A stretch of DNA of 64,000 nt, from positions 62,001 to 126,000 of the forward strand of contig JAJTXQ010000039.1 in assembly GCA_021462855.1 (NCBI GenBank), in the 5' to 3' direction. Made by a program: the position numbers and the translations under genes. Below the pieces are notes generated by a model. The model searched no databases and was not told where the DNA came from. It was given only the letters and a program-made list of their open reading frames with translations. This DNA is from Dehalococcoidia bacterium. Its GTDB lineage: Bacteria > Chloroflexota > Dehalococcoidia > DSTF01 > JACRBR01. This document shows, piece by piece, positions 60,039 through 64,000 of this stretch; positions within the stretch are counted from its first letter, which is position 1; every line of letters begins with the position of its first letter.

Positions 60039-62429
60039 GTGGCCGCACGAACGCGCGCGAAACCCGCGGCGAAGCGGGCGCCCGTCAGGGCCGTCGGAAA
60101 GCGGCGGGGCGGCAAGTCGGCATGGGCGACCGTGCACGACCTCGTCATCCGGCGCGAAAGCATCGGCGTGCTGCTGTGGGTCGTGGCGCTGCTCGCGGTG
60201 CCATGGCTCGTGCCGTTCACGGCGGGCCTCGCCGACGCCCGCAACGGGTTCGTCGAGACATTCGGCCTGTTGATCTTCGCATGGATCGCGCTCCTGGCCT
60301 GTGCGGGCTGGCTCGTCATCCGCGGCGAGCAGGCGCTGCTCTGGTCGCACTGGAAACCGTACGCCGTCGGCTTCGCCTGCGGCGCGTTCGCCGCGGGACT
60401 CCTCGGGCTGTTCACGCCCGCGTGGCACCTCGGCGATGTCGGGGTCAGCGAGCACTCGCTCGGCGGCGAGCTTGGCTACTGGCTGACGCACAGCGTGCCG
60501 GGCGTGCTCGTGTGGCTCGCGACCGGCGTCGCGGCGTTCGTCCTCGCCTGGCCGCAGGGCGCGGCGGCCGTCGCCCAGAACGCGCCGGAGTATCTGCGCG
60601 CCGCGTGGAGCTGGCACATCCCGACGCGGATCGCGCGGACAGCCCGCGGCGCATTCGACCTGATCTTCCCCACCAAGCCGGCGCCGCGCGGCTCGGTGCA
60701 GGTGCCGATCGATTCGATGATGTGGGCGCGCACATCGGGCGTCACCGTCGATGCTGACGAGGAGGACGACCTGGAGCCCGCGCCGGAGCCGGTGCAGGCG
60801 GAGATGTTCCCCGAGGAAGGCGACGATGATGACGAGCCGTCCGAAGCCGTCACCGTCGATGCGAGTGGCCGGCGCTCGCGCGGCGGCTGGCAGCTGCCTT
60901 CGATGGACCTCCTCGCCGACACGGCGCCCGTCGAGGCGACGACGATCGACAAGGACCAGCGCGCCGCGCTGATCGAGGAAACGCTCGCCAGCTTTGGCGT
61001 CGACGCCCGGGTCGTGCAGATCAACGAGGGGCCGACCGTCACGCAGTTCGGCATCGAACCGGGCTGGGAGATCAAGACCAAGACGTTCGTCGAGAAGGAC
61101 GCCGAAGGCAAGCCGGTGCTCGACAAGAACGGCCAGCCGCGCACGCGCACCGAGGAGGTGTCGCGCACCCGCGTCCGCGTGCAGCAGATCACGACGCTCG
61201 CCAACGACCTGGCGCTGGCGCTCGCGGCGCCGTCGATCCGCATCGAGGCGCCGGTGCCGGGCAAGCCCGTGCTCGGCATCGAGGTGCCGAACGCGACGAA
61301 GTCCCTCGTGACGCTCCGGAGCGTCGTCGAAAGCACGCAGTTCCAGCGCGCCGCCGGCAAGACCAAGCTGGCGATCGCCCTCGGGCAGAGCGTGTCGGGC
61401 GAGCCGATCGTGGCCGACCTGGCGAAGATGCCGCACCTGCTGATCGCCGGTGCGACGGGCAGCGGCAAATCCGTGTGCATGAACGCGATCATCTCGTGCG
61501 TGCTGATGCACGCCTCGCCCGGCGACGTGCGGTTCGTGATGATCGACCCCAAGCGCGTCGAGCTGTCGGCGTTCGGGCCGATCCCGCATCTCGCGTTCTC
61601 GAACATCGTCGTCGACATGGACAAGGTCGTCGGCACGCTGCAGGCCGTGATCCACGAGATGGAGTCGCGCTACCGCAAGTTCGCGTCGATCGCCGTCCGC
61701 AACATCGATGGCTACAACCGCAGCCCGCGCGCGGCAGATCGCCTGCCGTACTGGATCGTGATCATCGACGAGCTCGCCGACCTGATGATGGCCGCGCCGT
61801 TCGAGGTCGAGCGGCAGATCTGCCGCCTCGCGCAGCTTGCGCGCGCCACCGGCATCCATCTCGTCGTCGCGACGCAGCGACCCTCGGTCGATGTCATCAC
61901 CGGGCTGATCAAGGCGAACTTTCCGACGCGCATCGCGTTCGCCGTGAGCTCCCAGGTCGACTCGCGCACGATCCTCGACATGGCGGGAGCGGAGAAGCTG
62001 CTCGGCCGCGGTGACATGCTGTACATGGCGCCCGACGCGGCGAAGCCGAAGCGCCTGCAGGGTGTCTTCGTCTCCGACGACGAGATCGAGCGGCTCGTCG
62101 ACTTCTGGACGTCAGAGCGGTTCGCCGGCATCGAACGGCCGACGTTCGACCACCTGTACGACGAGGCGAAGGCCGAGCTCGAGCAGGAGGGGGCGACCGA
62201 CGACATGTTCGAGCGCGCGAAGGAGCTGGCGTACGAGCACAACCGCATCAGCACGTCGCTGCTGCAGCGCCGGCTGCGCATCGGCTACCCGCGGGCCGCG
62301 CGGCTGATGGACATGCTCGAGGATGAGGGCATTGTCGGACCGGCAGAAGGCGGCGGCTCGCGCGAGGTGTACGCGCCGGAATCGCGCCCCGCGTACGAAG
62401 CCGAGCCCGAAGAACTGCGCTTCCCCTAA
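60039..62429 (+). CDS. ftsK: DNA translocase FtsK/SpoIIIE
   Basis: 796 residues from a GTG adjacent to the RNase J stop. Four N-terminal membrane helices (about 45-200) are followed by an acidic linker, the FtsK beta/alpha domain, a Walker A GATGSGKS at 471-478, Walker B WIVIIDELADLMM, and the ATQRPSVDVITGLIKANFP segment. A C-terminal winged-helix gamma domain (SLLQRRLRIGYPRAARLMD) reads DNA polarity. It pumps the chromosome terminus through the division septum. A short 88-nt gap follows. Confidence 0.96.
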   Translation: MAARTRAKPAAKRAPVRAVGKRRGGKSAWATVHDLVIRRESIGVLLWVVALLAVPWLVPFTAGLADARNGFVETFGLLIFAWIALLACAGWLVIRGEQALLWSHWKPYAVGFACGAFAAGLLGLFTPAWHLGDVGVSEHSLGGELGYWLTHSVPGVLVWLATGVAAFVLAWPQGAAAVAQNAPEYLRAAWSWHIPTRIARTARGAFDLIFPTKPAPRGSVQVPIDSMMWARTSGVTVDADEEDDLEPAPEPVQAEMFPEEGDDDDEPSEAVTVDASGRRSRGGWQLPSMDLLADTAPVEATTIDKDQRAALIEETLASFGVDARVVQINEGPTVTQFGIEPGWEIKTKTFVEKDAEGKPVLDKNGQPRTRTEEVSRTRVRVQQITTLANDLALALAAPSIRIEAPVPGKPVLGIEVPNATKSLVTLRSVVESTQFQRAAGKTKLAIALGQSVSGEPIVADLAKMPHLLIAGATGSGKSVCMNAIISCVLMHASPGDVRFVMIDPKRVELSAFGPIPHLAFSNIVVDMDKVVGTLQAVIHEMESRYRKFASIAVRNIDGYNRSPRAADRLPYWIVIIDELADLMMAAPFEVERQICRLAQLARATGIHLVVATQRPSVDVITGLIKANFPTRIAFAVSSQVDSRTILDMAGAEKLLGRGDMLYMAPDAAKPKRLQGVFVSDDEIERLVDFWTSERFAGIERPTFDHLYDEAKAELEQEGATDDMFERAKELAYEHNRISTSLLQRRLRIGYPRAARLMDMLEDEGIVGPAEGGGSREVYAPESRPAYEAEPEELRFP

Positions 62430-62517
62430 CTCCCACCGGTTCGCTTAGCATTCCGGCGCGCCGCATGTGCGGGTAGACTGCGCGCCACATCCACCTGCAC
62501 TTCCCGAGGAGAAACGC

Positions 62518-63423
62518 ATGGCCGATTCGCGTATCGAAGTCGTGCTGCTCGGCACCGGCGCTCCACTCCCCAATCCAGACCGCTGTGGCGCCGGTAACGT
62601 CATCATCGCTGGCGAGTCGCGTGTGCTCGTGGACTGCGGATGGGGTTCGGCGCGGCGGCTGTTCGCCGGCGGCATCCTCCCCGCGACGATCGATGTCGCG
62701 TGCTTCACGCACATGCACTCCGACCACATCACCGACATGGCGGACTTCATCATCATGCGCTGGACCGGCGGCGCGAAGCGGCCACTCACGGTCTACGGCC
62801 CGGAAGGCACACGCGAGACGATGGACGGATTCATGGCGGCGCTCGCGCACGACATCCGCTACCGGAAGGCGCACCACGGCGCGCTGCTCTCCGACGACGG
62901 CATCAGGACGATCGTCCACGAGGTGGAGGCGACGCCCGGCCCGGCGCCCGTCGCGACGGTCGGCGAGCTGACGATCGAGTCGTTCGAAGTCGACCACTAT
63001 CCCGTCGTGCCGGCGCTCGGCCTCCGGTTCCGCCGCGGAGCGACGAGCGTCGTCCTCTCCGGCGACACGAAACGGTGCGACAGCCTCGTCCGCGCCTCCT
63101 CTGGCGCGGACCTGCTGGTGTGCGAGGCGATGAACATCGGCATGATGCGCGGCGCGATCGAGCGGCTGCGGGCGGTGAACCCGACGACCGCCGGCCTGTT
63201 GCAAGACGCGACGGAATACCACACGCACACCGAGGACGTCGCGGCGATGGCGCGCGACGCCGGCGTCAAGCGCCTGGTGCTCTCGCACCTCATCCCCGCC
63301 GTACCGCCCACGGCGGAGGACGCGAAGGCGGCGTTCACGGCCGGCATGAGCGACATCTTCGACGGACCGATCGAGATCGGACACGACCTGATGCGCATCA
63401 CCGTCGGGCATGAGGAGGCATGA
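62518..63423 (+). CDS. MBL-fold metallo-hydrolase (RNase Z/arylsulfatase-like)
   Basis: 301 residues from the ATG at 62518 with AGGAGA 5 nt upstream; the longer frame to 62467 lacks a site. IEVVLLGTGAPLPNPDRCG, then CFTHMHSDHITDMADFIIM (HxHxDH), VLSGDTKRCDSLVRA and LVLSHLIPA are the usual zinc ligands. It resembles the RNase Z-like/arylsulfatase group, but lacks an obvious exosite arm, so tRNA processing is not assured. The start of the DinB gene overlaps its stop as ATGA. Confidence 0.88.
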   Translation: MADSRIEVVLLGTGAPLPNPDRCGAGNVIIAGESRVLVDCGWGSARRLFAGGILPATIDVACFTHMHSDHITDMADFIIMRWTGGAKRPLTVYGPEGTRETMDGFMAALAHDIRYRKAHHGALLSDDGIRTIVHEVEATPGPAPVATVGELTIESFEVDHYPVVPALGLRFRRGATSVVLSGDTKRCDSLVRASSGADLLVCEAMNIGMMRGAIERLRAVNPTTAGLLQDATEYHTHTEDVAAMARDAGVKRLVLSHLIPAVPPTAEDAKAAFTAGMSDIFDGPIEIGHDLMRITVGHEEA

Positions 63424-63995
63424 TGTCCGGGATGTTCGTCGACTCACTCCGCAACCGCATCCGCGCGATGAACACGCTCTGGGCGCGCTGCGTCGAGGAT
63501 ATGACGCTCGAACAGGTCAACCACCACGAGCGCGCTGGCGTGCTGCCGATCGCCTTCAGCCTGAGCCACTTCATGCGCGCGCAGGACCAGTCGATCAGCG
63601 GCCCGTTCCTGCGCCAGCCGATGGAGTGGGACGCCGGCGGCTGGGCGGCCAGGGTCGGCGTCACGGTCGACCGGCTCGGGCGCGAGGAGACCGTCGAGCA
63701 GATGGAGGCGATCCGCTTTGCTGACCTCGACGCATGGCGGCAGTACCAGGCGCGCGTGATCGAGTGCACGGACAGCGTCCTGGCGACGCTGACGGAGGAC
63801 ATCCTGTCCGAGGTGCTGCTCCCGCAGCTGCCGCCGAACATGCAGCAGATCTTCTGCGCGATCGTCATCGGCCCCGGCGCGCCGCTGCGCAAGCTCGAGG
63901 TGCTGGAGTGCTTCGTGTATCAGCACGGCTTGCGCCACATGGGCGAGATCGAGCACGGGCGCGCGCTCGTCGGCCTGCAGGGCATGACGAGCTGA
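63420..63995 (+). CDS. DinB family protein
   Basis: 191 residues, complete, ending 5 nt before the window edge. An ATG at 63420 overlaps the previous stop; a second ATG at 63423 is equally possible. The four-helix DinB pattern includes LSHFMRAQDQSISGPFLR and the last helix with HGLRHMGEIEHGRAL, supplying candidate metal-binding histidines. The reaction is unknown, but the family often uses a low-molecular-weight thiol. It is coupled to the MBL-fold gene and is unrelated in sequence to the DinB protein at 9613. Confidence 0.72.
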   Translation: MMSGMFVDSLRNRIRAMNTLWARCVEDMTLEQVNHHERAGVLPIAFSLSHFMRAQDQSISGPFLRQPMEWDAGGWAARVGVTVDRLGREETVEQMEAIRFADLDAWRQYQARVIECTDSVLATLTEDILSEVLLPQLPPNMQQIFCAIVIGPGAPLRKLEVLECFVYQHGLRHMGEIEHGRALVGLQGMTS

Positions 63996-64000
63996 CGAGG

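Overview
The window is about 64 kb of high-GC bacterial DNA, and nearly all of it is protein coding. It suggests a member of the Chloroflexota, perhaps near Dehalococcoidia. That is an inference from gene content: RNase J with RNase HIII, a PPi-type phosphofructokinase, FbaB/DhnA-type aldolase, DUF512 radical SAM protein, DUF2277 and DUF1385 proteins, lipoproteins with Ala/Thr/Pro-rich linkers, no outer-membrane or LPS genes, and an archaellin-type gene. No 16S gene is present, so the assignment is tentative. I see no prophage, IS element, CRISPR array or resistance island; this is chromosomal backbone.

Layout. 1-8.4 kb: the 3' end of an AIR-synthase family gene, a MoxR/ChlI-like ATPase with its VWA partner, two GNAT genes, and a minus-strand GYD / GYD-acyltransferase pair beside a double-HD phosphohydrolase. 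8.5-12.3 kb: a CoA-transferase A/B operon interrupted by a DinB gene, then DUF362. 12.3-20.8 kb: PPi-type PFK, two TauE/SafE permeases, PQQ-type sugar dehydrogenase lipoprotein, serine hydrolase, CNBD protein, large acyl-CoA dehydrogenase, and DUF2277 with MarR. 21.0-23.1 kb: gltX followed on the same strand by tRNA-Gln and tRNA-Glu. 23.2-27.2 kb: ftsH, archaellin, and rplU-rpmA-rpmE behind a near-consensus promoter. 27.2-35.2 kb: amidohydrolase, ABC-F ATPase with a possible attenuator leader, class I aldolase, frameshifted DUF1385, ispH and DUF512. 35.2-40.6 kb: a glmS ribozyme and glmS, then nadB-nadC-kinase behind a palindrome. 40.6-48.5 kb: dtd, fmdB, lipoprotein, TlpA-like protein, amidohydrolase, enolase-superfamily enzyme, methyltransferase, a candidate small RNA, an alpha/beta hydrolase and two FKBPs. 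48.5-52.0 kb: rnpB, RNase HIII, a serine recombinase with a degraded catalytic site, and a coiled-coil zinc-ribbon protein. 52.2-55.4 kb: DUF177-rpmF-fabD-fabG-nusB-acpP. 55.5-64 kb: tatB-tatC, a third TauE, UDG, RNase J, FtsK, an MBL-fold hydrolase and a DinB protein.

Links between genes. Glycolysis (PFK, aldolase), amino-sugar synthesis (ribozyme-controlled glmS), NAD synthesis (nadBC), isoprenoid synthesis (ispH), type II fatty-acid synthesis, translation (gltX, L21, L27, L31, L32, dtd) and RNA maturation (rnpB, rnj, rnhC) are all represented. The acyl-CoA dehydrogenase, CoA-transferase pair, amidohydrolases and MR-family enzyme point to aerobic or facultative organoheterotrophy.

The most notable items are the solitary archaellin-type gene, the glmS ribozyme, the GYD-acyltransferase fusion, the structured RNA at 46.55-46.73 kb preceded by 11-bp direct repeats, the recombinase lacking its catalytic arginines, and a recurring -10 box placed 6 nt before start codons, which suggests leaderless mRNAs.
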